NCBI GenBank assembly: GCA_010692425.1
Contig: JAAHHJ010000005.1
Span: 1-64,000, forward strand
DNA: 64,000 nucleotides
Source of the DNA: Symploca sp. SIO3C6
GTDB lineage: Bacteria > Cyanobacteriota > Cyanobacteriia > Cyanobacteriales > Coleofasciculaceae
Direction: 5' to 3'
A program made the position numbers and the translations under genes. The notes below the pieces were generated by a model. That model saw only the letters and a list, made by a program, of their open reading frames with translations, did not search any database and had not been told where the DNA came from. Positions 1 to 9,483 of this stretch are shown one piece after another. The stretch's first letter is position 1; every line of letters starts with the position of its first letter.

Positions 1-329
1 AAAATTTTCCCAGTGATAGTTGAGGAGCTGAAGGTGGACTAAGTATTTTTACTTAACAACTGCCTCGATTTAGCACTCGCTTTGAGCACCCTCAGTCCAT
101 GTGACAGTTGAGGGTGCGGAATGTGGGTTTTATCAAATCGGGTCGCAAGCCTACATTCTCAACGGTAGCAGGGAAAACCTACACAATAAACTGTCACGCC
201 TTAAGAGTGTGTATTCGATTAACAGAGGCAGAGGTGGAGAAAATTTCAATAATTCTCATGCAACCAGAAAATATAAACTTTAAATGCACACTCGCTGGAT
301 TTCTTTTGCTGCTCTAATTATTCTATTGG
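1..329. other. intergenic stretch, no supported gene
   Basis: Two short overlapping open frames on the plus strand (about 101-317) have no recognisable domain, and their compositions look like non-coding sequence. I see no RNA gene, terminator or convincing promoter. The stretch lies beyond the 3' end of the response regulator that reads leftward into it. Confidence 0.4.
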
Positions 330-2354
330 TTAGATTTTAAACAAAGTGTCTACCACCGAAATTCTGCGTCGGAGTTGACTTCGTTCAATGCGGTTGAGTA
401 CACGGGCAATTAATTCTGGCCCGACAATTGGTTTTTGCACATAGTCATCTGCACCTACTGTAAACACCTGCTGCACTGTCTTAGCATCTGTGTGAGCTGA
501 GAGAAATATTACTGGCAAATCCTGCCAACGAGGTTCATTGCGCACCACTTGGCATAGATCCAAACCACTGAATTCTGGCATTTCCACATCTAGAATTAGT
601 AAATCAGGAACACATGCTTCTAAAATTTCCCAAAAATGTTGTGATTGCTCTAGTAAAATCAGCTCAAATCCCCAAGGATCTAGTAAGATTCTTAGAAAAT
701 CTAGCATCTGAGGGTCATCGTCCACAATTAGCAGCTTAAGTGATGGTGAACTTGATGTTTGTAAGACTTGAGTGATTGCTGCAATCACTTGATTAGGTTC
801 CATGGGTTTGTGCAGAAAGCAGCCTCCCCCCAAACGAGCCACCCGCAATCGATCTGCAAAACTCTCTTGAGCGGTAAATACTAATACAGGCACTGATGGC
901 TGAGTGGCTTTAAGTTGGGCTAAGAGTTCAAAACCCTTCTCAGTTGAGTCAGGAAAGCACAGATCTAGTAGCACCACATCAGGGCGTCTCAGAGCGATCG
1001 CTTTTCTGAGTTGGGATAGGTCACAAGCTGCTTCTGCCTGCATTTGGCAGCCTATTGCTTCTAATACTAATGCCTGAGCCAGTGCGACATCATCGTCGAT
1101 AATTAATAGTCTCGGTTGCTGCTTCAAACTGGTCGTGAGTAGGGATGTGTGAGTACTAAGGTTGTTGGTAGAGATAATTTTCTCTTGTCCTCTACTGGTT
1201 TGAATCTGAGCCTGAGAGGGCTTTTGCCTCTGTGCATCTGTTTGCTCAGATAACACTTGTGCAGTTAAGTTGGTCTTAGTAGCTTCTCTATTTACCCCCG
1301 TCTCTAGTTCTTGCCGCAGCACTACTAATTCAGACAAGTGATCTAAGATTGTCTTGGTTTCAATTTCCCCAAATTTAAACACCTGCTCAATCTCACGGCA
1401 CTGCCTAGAGGCTTGAGTAAAACCAAAGCTACCTAAGGAACCTGCCAGGGTATGTGCTTCTTTTAAAGCCTCTTGCCGCACCTCTGGAGTGAGATTACCT
1501 TCTCGCCAAGCAATCAGGGCCTGTTCTAAGGTGCTAAGGCGACTGATATACTTCGATTTGTACTGTTCCCAAATAGTAGCTAGTCCTGATAGCTTCTGGC
1601 GGTGAAATTGGGCACTAGAAGTTCCCTCTAGGACTCCATTTTCCTCCTTCCTTTGTTGAAGATGTTGACTTTCAACTTCTGATTTGAGTCGATACCCCAA
1701 GCCATAAACTGTCTCAATCAAGTCAGTTGCTGCCCCCACTTGCTTGAGTTTTTTGCGCAAACCTTTAATCTGTGTTCTGACTGCATTCTCTGAAGGAGGT
1801 TCTTCAAAGGACCAGAGATGATCTAGCAGTGCACTTTGACTAAATATGCGCTGGGGGTTGCGCAAAAACAACTCTAATAGGGCATACTCTTTAGGAGTTA
1901 AGTGTAATAGTTTACCTTGATATGTTACTTGACACTGACCAGGGTTAAGACGCAGACAACCACATTCGATCATAGGCATTCTAGAGGCACAGCCTCTACG
2001 CAGCAAAGCTCTAATCCGGGCTAATAACTCCTCCATCTCGAAGGGTTTAACTAGATAATCATCTGCCCCAGTATCTAAGCCTACAACTTTGTTAGTGCTG
2101 TTATCCTGGGCTGTCATCAGGATAATTGGAGTAAGATCACCCATTTGCCGCCGCCTTTGGCAAAAGTCAATGCCATTAAGTTTCGGCAACATCCAATCGA
2201 GCAAAATCAAATCATATTCAAAGGATTCTGCTAGTTCCCAACCCGCCTGACCATCATTTGCTAAGTCTACAAGATAATGCTGAGAACTCAGAGCTTGCTT
2301 AATTACTTCGGTAAAACCTTCGTCGTCTTCCACCAACAGAATCTTCACCGCCAC
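330..2354 (-). CDS. RcaC-like multidomain response regulator (REC-OmpR/PhoB DNA-binding-HPt-REC-REC)
   Basis: Two-component regulator of 674 residues. The order seen is: an N-terminal receiver (about 3-118, acidic pocket E9/D10/D11, phospho-acceptor D53 in LILLDWMLP), a winged-helix OmpR/PhoB DNA-binding domain (about 130-225, ending in the YGLGYRL motif), an HPt-like helical domain with the histidine in EAHTLAGSLGSFG (about 260-350), then two more receivers (about 415-535 and 545-660, each with a DDD pocket and LLDL or ILDV aspartate). Known RcaC proteins, which act in light-colour phosphorelays, have REC-DBD-HPt-REC; this one carries an extra C-terminal receiver. The start is GTG, with AGGA six bases upstream; a second GTG two codons later is possible. 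The signal sensed cannot be read from the sequence, and no partner kinase is adjacent. Confidence 0.88.
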   Translation of the reverse strand: MAVKILLVEDDEGFTEVIKQALSSQHYLVDLANDGQAGWELAESFEYDLILLDWMLPKLNGIDFCQRRRQMGDLTPIILMTAQDNSTNKVVGLDTGADDYLVKPFEMEELLARIRALLRRGCASRMPMIECGCLRLNPGQCQVTYQGKLLHLTPKEYALLELFLRNPQRIFSQSALLDHLWSFEEPPSENAVRTQIKGLRKKLKQVGAATDLIETVYGLGYRLKSEVESQHLQQRKEENGVLEGTSSAQFHRQKLSGLATIWEQYKSKYISRLSTLEQALIAWREGNLTPEVRQEALKEAHTLAGSLGSFGFTQASRQCREIEQVFKFGEIETKTILDHLSELVVLRQELETGVNREATKTNLTAQVLSEQTDAQRQKPSQAQIQTSRGQEKIISTNNLSTHTSLLTTSLKQQPRLLIIDDDVALAQALVLEAIGCQMQAEAACDLSQLRKAIALRRPDVVLLDLCFPDSTEKGFELLAQLKATQPSVPVLVFTAQESFADRLRVARLGGGCFLHKPMEPNQVIAAITQVLQTSSSPSLKLLIVDDDPQMLDFLRILLDPWGFELILLEQSQHFWEILEACVPDLLILDVEMPEFSGLDLCQVVRNEPRWQDLPVIFLSAHTDAKTVQQVFTVGADDYVQKPIVGPELIARVLNRIERSQLRRRISVVDTLFKI

Positions 2355-2425
2355 TAGTCATCCTTTTGCAAAAATTGCTATTAAAAATAAGCAATAGCCA
2401 ACAACTTAAAAATAACTAATAATTA

Positions 2426-3364
2426 ATGGCTAACAACAGCATCACTTTTTTCTCTGATTACTTAGTCGCCAGTGTGCACCTATCAGTGCCATTAGCATTT
2501 GCTGCAATTGGGGGACTTTTCTCAGAGCGTTCAGGTGTCCTTAATATTGCCCTAGAGGGTATGTTACTCACGGGGGCTTTTATCAGCGCTGCTGTAGTTT
2601 TCTACACTAACAATGCCTGGGTTGGTATTGTTGCAGCTCTAGTGGTAGCAGGGTTGGTGGGGTTAGTTCATGCTTATCTATGTGTCAGCTTAGGCGTTAA
2701 TCAACTCGTATCAGGTTTGGCAATTAACCTGGCAGCAGCTGGATTAACTTCTTTTGGGGCAAGGATAGTGTTTGATAGTACTTCAGTGCAGCAAATTGAG
2801 GGCATCTCAGCAATTGCTATTTGGGGACTCCAGAGGATTCCCTTGCTGGGTAAGGTGCTGTTTAATCAAGATCCTCTTGTATATTTCCTATTTTTTTTGG
2901 TGCCTTTGAGTACCTACTGGCTGTTTAACACTAGTCTGGGTTTATCTCTTCGGGCTGTGGGTGAATACCCCAAAGCAGCTGAAATTGCAGGGGTATCAGT
3001 GGTTTGGTTAAGATACTTCAGTGTCATTTTTAGCGGTTGCCTCTCGGGATTAGGTGGAGCCTACTTGAGTCTAGTACATGTAAAATTCTTTACAGAAGGT
3101 ATAAGTGCCGGTAAGGGATTTATTGCCTTGGCAGCAGTGATTTTCGGCAGGTGGCATCCAGTAGGTGTGACTTCAGCTTGCTTGCTCTTTGGTGCTACAG
3201 AAGCACTGCAACTGCGCATTCAGGCATTTAATCTCAATATCCCTTATCAGTTTTTGCTGATGTTGCCTTATGTTATTGCCTTATTAGCTTTGATTGGGCT
3301 AGCTGGCAAGTCTAGGCCTCCTGCCGCATTGGGCATTCCTTATGACAAAGAGAGAGAAAATTGA
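2426..3364 (+). CDS. ABC transporter permease, branched-chain amino acid/nucleoside (BMP-associated) type
   Basis: Inner-membrane permease of 312 residues in the BPD_transp_2 family. It is very hydrophobic, with about eight to ten predicted membrane spans. The N-terminal GGLFSERSGVLNIALEGMLL block is typical of the second permease of BMP/Nup-type nucleoside importers. Normally such permeases work with a partner permease, an ATPase and a BMP-family lipoprotein; none of these is adjacent here. The stop codon shares one base with the start of the next gene (TGATG), so the two are translationally coupled. The partner encodes a ureidoglycolate lyase-like enzyme, which hints at purine or nucleoside salvage; that link is inference. 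Confidence 0.85.
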   Translation: MANNSITFFSDYLVASVHLSVPLAFAAIGGLFSERSGVLNIALEGMLLTGAFISAAVVFYTNNAWVGIVAALVVAGLVGLVHAYLCVSLGVNQLVSGLAINLAAAGLTSFGARIVFDSTSVQQIEGISAIAIWGLQRIPLLGKVLFNQDPLVYFLFFLVPLSTYWLFNTSLGLSLRAVGEYPKAAEIAGVSVVWLRYFSVIFSGCLSGLGGAYLSLVHVKFFTEGISAGKGFIALAAVIFGRWHPVGVTSACLLFGATEALQLRIQAFNLNIPYQFLLMLPYVIALLALIGLAGKSRPPAALGIPYDKEREN

Positions 3365-3855
3365 TGACAACAGCTAAGACAATTCAACAATTGCAGGCAC
3401 AATTAGTTACAGTTGAAAATTTCGGGCGTTATGGTCAAGTAATTTTTGCTTCTGGCGATGGTAAGTCCTACGATAAGGAGGATGCTCAGCTTAATCTCCA
3501 AAATGGAACTCCTCGATTTTATATCATGCGCCTATATAAAAGGGGTTGCAAATTTCATAAAATCACCCGCCACCTTCAATGCACTCAATGTTTAGGTTCC
3601 CTAGAAGGTAAAGACTGGTTAATGGCAGTTGCGCCTCCCAATAGTTCTGAGCAACCGAATTTGGAAGAAATGAAGGCTTTCCGCATTCCTGGGAATTGTT
3701 TTATTAAGTTAGAAATGGGAACTTGGCATGCTGGTCCCTATTTCGAGCATGAGTTTGTGGATTTCTATAATTTAGAACTTAGCGATACGAATGTAGTAGA
3801 TCATTTTACACACGATTTTTTAGAAAGCTCTCAACTAGAGTTTGAGATGATCTAA
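3364..3855 (+). CDS. ureidoglycolate lyase-like (AllA-family) cupin protein
   Basis: Small cupin-fold protein of about 163 residues resembling the AllA ureidoglycolate lyase/hydrolase family (glyoxylate-releasing step of allantoin breakdown). The family-like features are a C-terminal half with IKLEMGTWHAGPYF followed by a DFYNLEL strand and an acidic TNVVDHF segment. The middle part contains a Cys-rich patch (CTQCLG). The start is chosen as the ATG overlapping the permease stop rather than the TTG one codon earlier. The coupling with a nucleoside-type permease fits purine catabolism, but the cyanobacterial members of this family are not, as far as I know, assigned an activity, so the exact substrate is open. 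Confidence 0.75.
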   Translation: MTTAKTIQQLQAQLVTVENFGRYGQVIFASGDGKSYDKEDAQLNLQNGTPRFYIMRLYKRGCKFHKITRHLQCTQCLGSLEGKDWLMAVAPPNSSEQPNLEEMKAFRIPGNCFIKLEMGTWHAGPYFEHEFVDFYNLELSDTNVVDHFTHDFLESSQLEFEMI

Positions 3856-3896
3856 GCTGATCTAGTCGATCTGATACTTCTACCAAAACCGGACTG

Positions 3897-5672
3897 TTGT
3901 TGACATTGTTTTTGACACTATTCTATATAGCGATCGCTGGAACTATTCCTCCAATTGTTGAGGGAAAGAAGACTAACCCTTTGATTATTAAGGCTCAAAA
4001 TATTCCTGCCCAATCTAATCGCGATTGCTTGGCGCTAGCCCGAAGGGCTAATCGTTTTTTGCAACCAACTCCCAGTCTGCAACCTTCTGTTCCAGAAGAA
4101 CGTCCGGTTGAAGTAATTTCACTAGATGATTCTTTTCCACTTCAAGAAATTCCTGACAATCAATCGACAGAACAATCTACTGAAGTTTGCATTAATGGGT
4201 TTACGGGAAATACTATTTTCGATCATGAAATCAAGAATAAAATCAACAATATTATTGGCTTTCTTGAGGGATGCTCTGTCACCTGGAAACAATTACAAGA
4301 AGTAACAAATGAAATTACTAATCTTTACCTTGAAGGAGGATACCTTACATCAAGAGCTGTTCCCAAACAAGTTAGCGATGATGAGTTTCAAATTTTTATC
4401 ATTGAAGGGAAGATTCTAGATAATAATATTGAAATTGAAGGGACGAACCGACTACATAAATCTTACATCCGAAATCGAATTAAACTGGGAATAGGTCTTC
4501 CACTAAATGTAGAAAAACTAGAAAATCAGTTAAGACTGCTACTAGCAGATCCTCTATTAAAGAATGTAGAAGCTACGCTGAAAGCTAAAAATCTGGGTGA
4601 AAGTATTCTTGAAGTTAAAGTTACTGAGGCGGATCCCGTTGAAGGAGGTTTGAGTTTTGATAACTACTCTGCCCCTAGTATTGGTTCAGAGCGCACAGGT
4701 ATAAGTCTAGTCTATCGTAACTTAACTGGTATTGGAGATCAGCTGGCGGGCAATTATTACTTCACTTTTGAAGATGGCTCAGATATTTGGAATTTTACTT
4801 ATAGTGCGCCGCTAAATCCGAGGAATGGAACCTTACAATTGACTGGAGATATCAATCGCAATCAAATCACTCAGTCACCCTTAGATGAATTTGATATTGA
4901 AGGAGAGTCAGAGCGGTATGAAATTAGTTATCGCCAGCCATTAGTACGTTCTCCTCGTGAAGAATTTGCCCTCTCTTTAGGACTCACCTTCCAAGATGGT
5001 CAGACATTTGTGTTTGATCAACCTACTCCCTTTGGAATTGGTCCAGATGAAGATGGTATCAGTCGCACTAGTGTGTTTAAGTTTAGTCAGGATTATATCC
5101 TTCGAGATCTTCAAGGAGCCTGGTCTTTTCGGTCACTGTTTAGCTTTGGGACTGGCTTATTCGATGCTACCACCAATGATGATCCAATTCCAGATGGGCA
5201 TTTTTTCAGTTGGTTAATTCAAGGGCAAAGAGTACAGCGAATCGCTAACAATCAGTTGTTAATTGTGCAGTTAGACTTGCAGTTGACACCCGATAGTTTA
5301 CTGCCTTCTCAACAATTTGTGATTGGTGGTGGGGAATCAGTGCGGGGCTATCGACAGAACGTTCGATCTGGAGACAATGGTTTGCGTTTATCTATTGAAG
5401 ACCGTATTACTCTAGTTCGCGATGAAACAGGTAATTCTATATTTCAGGTAGCACCTTTTATTGATTTGGGAGCGATTTGGAATGTATCAAATAATCCCAA
5501 TTCTTTACTTGATCAGCGATTTTTGCTCGGTTCTGGTTTGGGAATATTATGGCAGCCAGAACCCAAACTTAATATTAGACTGGACTATGGATTGCCCTTT
5601 GTTGATCTAGATGATCGCGGTGACAATATTCAGGATGATGGCTTGTACTTTAATGTGATTTATGGGTTTTGA
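3897..5672 (+). CDS. TpsB/FhaC/ShlB-type outer membrane transporter
   Basis: Two-partner secretion outer-membrane translocator of the Omp85 superfamily, 591 residues. An N-terminal hydrophobic stretch (about residues 2-17) looks like a signal peptide. A POTRA_2-like periplasmic region with the VTWKQLQEVTNEITNLYLEGGYLTSRA block lies at about 125-240 and is followed by a ShlB-type beta barrel with the conserved GGGESVRGYR motif near residue 480. The chain ends in an aromatic Phe, as expected for barrel insertion. No ATG is available upstream; two adjacent TTG codons are the only plausible starts, so the N terminus is uncertain. No TpsA-type exoprotein (filamentous haemagglutinin) is adjacent, so its cargo is presumably encoded elsewhere. 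Confidence 0.85.
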   Translation: MLTLFLTLFYIAIAGTIPPIVEGKKTNPLIIKAQNIPAQSNRDCLALARRANRFLQPTPSLQPSVPEERPVEVISLDDSFPLQEIPDNQSTEQSTEVCINGFTGNTIFDHEIKNKINNIIGFLEGCSVTWKQLQEVTNEITNLYLEGGYLTSRAVPKQVSDDEFQIFIIEGKILDNNIEIEGTNRLHKSYIRNRIKLGIGLPLNVEKLENQLRLLLADPLLKNVEATLKAKNLGESILEVKVTEADPVEGGLSFDNYSAPSIGSERTGISLVYRNLTGIGDQLAGNYYFTFEDGSDIWNFTYSAPLNPRNGTLQLTGDINRNQITQSPLDEFDIEGESERYEISYRQPLVRSPREEFALSLGLTFQDGQTFVFDQPTPFGIGPDEDGISRTSVFKFSQDYILRDLQGAWSFRSLFSFGTGLFDATTNDDPIPDGHFFSWLIQGQRVQRIANNQLLIVQLDLQLTPDSLLPSQQFVIGGGESVRGYRQNVRSGDNGLRLSIEDRITLVRDETGNSIFQVAPFIDLGAIWNVSNNPNSLLDQRFLLGSGLGILWQPEPKLNIRLDYGLPFVDLDDRGDNIQDDGLYFNVIYGF

Positions 5673-5720
5673 GTAGAGATTAAAATTGTTAAAAAGCAAT
5701 GCTATCAATAGTCAGGGTTT

Positions 5721-5774
5721 AAGTAATAAGTAATAAGTAATAAGTAATAAGTAATAAGTAATAAGTAATAAGTG
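5721..5774. repeat. tandem heptamer repeat, AAGTAAT x7
   Basis: Seven perfect copies of AAGTAAT followed by a partial unit, between the TpsB-type gene and tatC. This is the STRR type of short tandem repeat common in cyanobacterial genomes. A degenerate array of the same family occurs at 9276-9310. Confidence 0.95.
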
Positions 5775-5926
5775 ACTACAAAAATATTTGTTGTTTCTAA
5801 GAGTTTTGTGATGTTGGCATAACTTTATTAAATGAACAACGCAGTTGAAGTCATAGCTTCCACGCGCTGGTATCTAGATGCTTCAACCGATACAATAGTT
5901 AGCGTTCCTTGAATCTAAACATACTG

Positions 5927-6706
5927 ATGATGCCTCCTTCAAAAGTAGAGACTACAGCTGAGCACATTTCCGACACTATGACAGAGGAAGAACTAGATGA
6001 TTTGCCCTATGATGCCGAGATGTCCCTCTTTGAACACTTAGAGGAATTGCGGCAGAGAATTTTCTATGCCCTGATTGCTATTGTTATCGGTGTTGCTGTT
6101 TGCTTTGTGATTGTTAAGCCCATTGTCCAGTTGCTGGAAATCCCAGCGCAGGGTGTTAAATTTCTACAATTGGCACCGGGAGAATACTTTTTTGTCTCTC
6201 TGAAAGTTGCTGGATATAGTGGCTTGCTTGTTGCTAGTCCCTTTGTTCTTTTCCAAATTATACAATTTGTCCTGCCGGGACTGACTCGCCGCGAAAGACG
6301 TTTACTTGCCCCGATAGTTTTAGGTTCAAGTGTCCTGTTTTTTGTGGGCTTGGCATTTGCCTATATTGCTCTAATTCCAGCTGCCTTGAACTTCTTTATC
6401 AACTATGGGGCAGATGTGGTTGAACAGCTGTGGTCAATTGACAAGTATTTTGAATTTGTGCTGTTATTGATGTTTAGCACTGGTTTAGCATTTCAAGTTC
6501 CGATTATTCAGCTACTATTGGGCATTTTGGGAATTGTCTCCTCCGGACAAATGCTTTCAGGTTGGCGTGCAGTTGTCTTGGGTTCAGCTGTCTTGGGAGC
6601 AGTGCTGACACCCTCTACAGATCCCCTTACTCAGAGCTTACTAGCTGGAGCTGTACTTGGTCTTTACTTTAGTGGTATTGGTTTAGTTAAACTAACAGGA
6701 AAATGA
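5927..6706 (+). CDS. tatC: twin-arginine translocase subunit TatC
   Basis: Inner-membrane receptor subunit of the Tat pathway, which exports folded proteins with RR-signal peptides. About 259 residues with six predicted membrane spans. The family hallmark [20 protein letters not shown] is present near residue 33, as are the central FYFVSLK-like block and the loop before the last helices. The open frame begins at a TTG six codons upstream, but a pair of ATG codons at 5927/5930 is the better start. A further Met just before TEEELDD is possible. No tatA/B gene is adjacent. An 11-bp hairpin follows 84 bp after the stop. Confidence 0.95.
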   Translation: MMPPSKVETTAEHISDTMTEEELDDLPYDAEMSLFEHLEELRQRIFYALIAIVIGVAVCFVIVKPIVQLLEIPAQGVKFLQLAPGEYFFVSLKVAGYSGLLVASPFVLFQIIQFVLPGLTRRERRLLAPIVLGSSVLFFVGLAFAYIALIPAALNFFINYGADVVEQLWSIDKYFEFVLLLMFSTGLAFQVPIIQLLLGILGIVSSGQMLSGWRAVVLGSAVLGAVLTPSTDPLTQSLLAGAVLGLYFSGIGLVKLTGK

Positions 6707-6790
6707 TTAAGAATAATATTTGTTTACTAATGTGCAATTATATTTCAAGATTCATAATTTAGGAGACATCGCACTCCTAAATGAGATGTG

Positions 6791-6817
6791 AACAGAAAAG
6801 CTGATTGCTTTTCTGTT
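6791..6817 (+). terminator. perfect 11-bp hairpin downstream of tatC
   Basis: AACAGAAAAGC and GCTTTTCTGTT pair perfectly around a five-base loop. No long T-run follows, so it may be a terminator or an mRNA-end stabiliser for tatC. Confidence 0.55.
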
Positions 6818-7927
6818 ACTCTGGGGAGAAAATAAAAATCAAACTTGTTTTCACACCGTTTTCGCACTTAAGCTCAGTAGATTTGCCACAAAATTTTGAC
6901 GTTTAAAATATTCTCTGATGAGAGTGAAAAAAGAAAGATAAAATCGATCATAGTTATAGTTATAGACGCTATCTGTTGGAACAGACTGCCGAGGTTCACA
7001 GATACGTCAAAACAGAATACAAAAAAATAAATTTAGTAATAACTTTGGGACATAAAACCAAGACCTAATGGTCATGATTGCTATTTTAGAGATGATCTAA
7101 ATCCAAGTTGCTAAACAAAAGTTTTTCTTACAAAATTTATCATAAATCTATATTCAGTTGCTCTAATCATTCCTAATATCCAAACAACTTATTTGATTTG
7201 TCATTTTGTCAAGCAATTAATCTTAACTAAAACTATGAAGATTTATTTCGTTAAGGCAGGTTTTTTAGTGAAGGGTATCTTCTTAAGCTTTTGAACTAAA
7301 TTCACAAAATTTTTAAATAAAATATCTACATAATTACAGTATCTTCACACTTACTAAATCAGTATGTTTTAGAATTTTTAGCAAGGCAAGGATTAGCTTA
7401 TACTGTTTGAGATTTAAGATTTCAATTATTCCCAAAAACTCATATTTGCAATTGTGGAATAAATCAACAATCAACAATCTCATATAAATAAATTCCTAGC
7501 TTCAGGATGATTTATTACCCACAACTCCAGCAATTTGAGCAAGGTAAATAAGCGATAAAAATGACATTTGTTTTAAGTATTATGTCTGTCTATCACCTAT
7601 CTACCTCATCCTTAGCTGAGGTTTTTCTTAGTAAAAATTCAGCTTCCAATTCTCCATTTCACCAATAGAGTCCGGTGAAGATGATGCTTTGGAGAACATT
7701 GTTAGTATTCACATACGAGTGACTGCTAGTTTTGCAGCTGAAAACTAAGTACCTGGACAAAAATAAAGCTTGCTGCCTGAAGAAAGGTGTGGGGTAACTT
7801 CGTGCAATTTCATGATTCTTTACACGGCCATGTTTATTGATGTCCAACTACTTAGAAAATGAGTTGCATCTACAGAAAAGATTACTACTTATAGCATCGT
7901 ATCTTTGACGAATTCAACAAAAAAACT
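6818..7927. other. long AT-rich intergenic region upstream of an RTX gene
   Basis: More than 1.1 kb with stops in all frames. One short minus-strand frame (7659-7847) has no recognisable content. A small direct repeat of ATAGTT lies near 6952-6964. The region probably carries the promoter of the RTX-type gene that follows, but I cannot point to convincing promoter boxes. The palindrome found before the other cargo genes is not seen here. Confidence 0.4.
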
Positions 7928-7937
7928 GGAGGATTCC

Positions 7938-9221
7938 ATGGCATCAGAGACTGTTTTCTTAGAACCAATTGATCTAACTCCTAATCCCGAGCCTAACTTT
8001 GCTGAAGCTACAGGAAGTGCTCAATTCTTCAACTATAGTCAAAGCTCTTCAGGAAGTTTAACTTCTGTCGATTTCAATATTCTAGTCAACGGTGGTGTAG
8101 CCGCAGCAATTGCCGAGGCTGATGCAACTTTTATCAATAACCCTGCTTTCACTGATTTGTTCACTGAAAACACTGCAGTTGGTGAAGATGGAGCTTTTCA
8201 AGTAACTAGCAGCAGTGAAACCAAAGTAATTGCTAATTTTGACATTGCAGCAGGTCAAACTTTTTCTTTTGATTTTACAGCAGACTTGGATTTGTCAGCC
8301 AAAGAGATTGAAAATCCAGATGCTGAATACTCCCTGGCGAAGTCTAAAACTACTTTCGCAGTGTTAGATGTCTCAAATGGTGTTGAGAATTCCAAATTAA
8401 TAGATTTTTTTGGTCTTACAGGTAAATTAATCTCTTCTGAGGAAAAAGGCATATTTAAGTCTGGTTCTAGCGGTAATGTTAGCTTCTTTGCTGATGGGGA
8501 GTCTGATGTTGATGGCGACAATGGCGTAGACTTCGTTACTGGCTTTGCTACAGGCGATTATCAACGTACTTTTAGCAGTGATACACAACTAGTTGTAGTA
8601 GAAATTAATACCAGTGTCGTTAAATTAAGGGGAGATTATTTACTTGACAACCTGGGAGAAGATGTCGAATATGGCACGATTTGGAGTGATTATCTTGAAG
8701 GAGATAACAACGCAGACAAAATGTATGGCAGCCTAGGTAACGACATTCTTGCAGGAAAGAAAGGTGATGATATCCTTGAAGGTGGTCAAGGCAAAGATCG
8801 ACTTAGGGGTGGTAGAGGCGACGACAAACTCCATGGTGGTAAAGGCGACGACACCGTGCGTGGAGGATTTGGCGACGATACTATGATTGGTGGTGAAGGC
8901 GATGACGTCATTGTTGGTGGCAATGGTAGTGATGTCATGACTGGTGGTGAAGGTAATGATGATTTTGTGTTTGAAATATGGAAGAGCTTGCGGTATGGTG
9001 AGCATGACGTCATTACAGACTTCGAGGTAGGTGAAGATCAGATAGAATTCCAAGGTTGGGGTCATATTGATTCTGAATATTGGTGGAATGGGGTACTCTC
9101 TGAAGGTCGCATTATTGATACTCAAGATGGTGCTTTATTCCATTCAAATTATGGTGGAAAAGTTCTCTTTGAAGGTGTAAATGTGGCAAATCTCAGTGCT
9201 TCTGACTTCGTTTTTGCCTAA
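7938..9221 (+). CDS. RTX-type calcium-binding protein with an ectodomain shared with a PEP-CTERM protein
   Basis: About 427 residues, presumably exported by type I secretion. The first about 235 residues form an unnamed domain; it aligns by eye with the body of the PEP-CTERM protein at 13518 (shared blocks: FNYSQS/FNFSHS, KVIANF/KVLANF, FSFDFT/FSFEFN, IDFFGLTGKL/FDFFSASGKL, GDYQRTF/GSYRRDF, VVEINTS/LIEVSNT). Then follow about eight nonapeptide GGxGxDxxx repeats (hemolysin-type Ca2+-binding, about 265-345) and a C-terminal DFVFE...VITDFEVGEDQIEF block typical of RTX ends. The start is ATG 7938, which has GGAGG five bases upstream; the frame extends to an upstream TTG. No N-terminal signal peptide is seen, consistent with C-terminal type I targeting. 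A strong hairpin lies downstream at 9435-9474. Confidence 0.85.
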   Translation: MASETVFLEPIDLTPNPEPNFAEATGSAQFFNYSQSSSGSLTSVDFNILVNGGVAAAIAEADATFINNPAFTDLFTENTAVGEDGAFQVTSSSETKVIANFDIAAGQTFSFDFTADLDLSAKEIENPDAEYSLAKSKTTFAVLDVSNGVENSKLIDFFGLTGKLISSEEKGIFKSGSSGNVSFFADGESDVDGDNGVDFVTGFATGDYQRTFSSDTQLVVVEINTSVVKLRGDYLLDNLGEDVEYGTIWSDYLEGDNNADKMYGSLGNDILAGKKGDDILEGGQGKDRLRGGRGDDKLHGGKGDDTVRGGFGDDTMIGGEGDDVIVGGNGSDVMTGGEGNDDFVFEIWKSLRYGEHDVITDFEVGEDQIEFQGWGHIDSEYWWNGVLSEGRIIDTQDGALFHSNYGGKVLFEGVNVANLSASDFVFA

Positions 9222-9275
9222 ACTAAAATCAATTCTGATGGGGAAAGAAAGGAACAAAAAATTGAATACAACTGC

Positions 9276-9310
9276 AAGTGATAAGTGACAAGTAATAAGT
9301 AATAAATAAA
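9276..9310. repeat. degenerate heptamer array (AAGTGAT/AAGTAAT type)
   Basis: Five consecutive seven-base units (AAGTGAT, AAGTGAC, AAGTAAT, AAGTAAT, AAATAAA) just downstream of the RTX gene. It is the same repeat family as the perfect array at 5721. Confidence 0.8.
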
Positions 9311-9434
9311 AAATCAAATAAAATAATTATTTATTATCTGTCGCTTATTCCTTGTTTAAGAAGTTTCTGCCCTGAGCGGAATTTATCATATTATGGTACT
9401 AGCTTTCTCACATTGCTAGTTTTATAACCACAAA

Positions 9435-9480
9435 ACCGCGTTGTTCGCCTCCATAAAAGCGGCAACATCGCGGTCTATTT
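9435..9480 (+). terminator. GC-rich hairpin, probable terminator of the RTX gene
   Basis: ACCGCG at 9435-9440 pairs with CGCGGT at 9469-9474, extended inward by four more pairs after a mismatch, and is followed by CTATTTTAT. It lies about 210 bp past the RTX stop and just upstream of the graspetide gene's putative operator, so it may insulate the two. Confidence 0.55.
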
Positions 9481-9483
9481 TAT

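Noticed and set aside
70-95. CIRCE-like half site TTAGCACTC near the left edge
   Set aside because: The second half (GAGTGCTAA at nine bases) is not there; the following bases read GCTTTGAGCACCCTCAG.
101-317. Two overlapping small open frames on the plus strand
   Set aside because: No Shine-Dalgarno, no recognisable domain, and composition like non-coding DNA.
5721-5774. Heptamer arrays as a possible CRISPR
   Set aside because: Units are seven bases with no spacers; no cas genes in the window.
8733-9125. Long minus-strand frames opposite the RTX repeats (also 12163-12477 and 15251-15616)
   Set aside because: They are shadows of the GGxGxD repeats; the translations are low-complexity Pro/Ser/Thr with no start signals.
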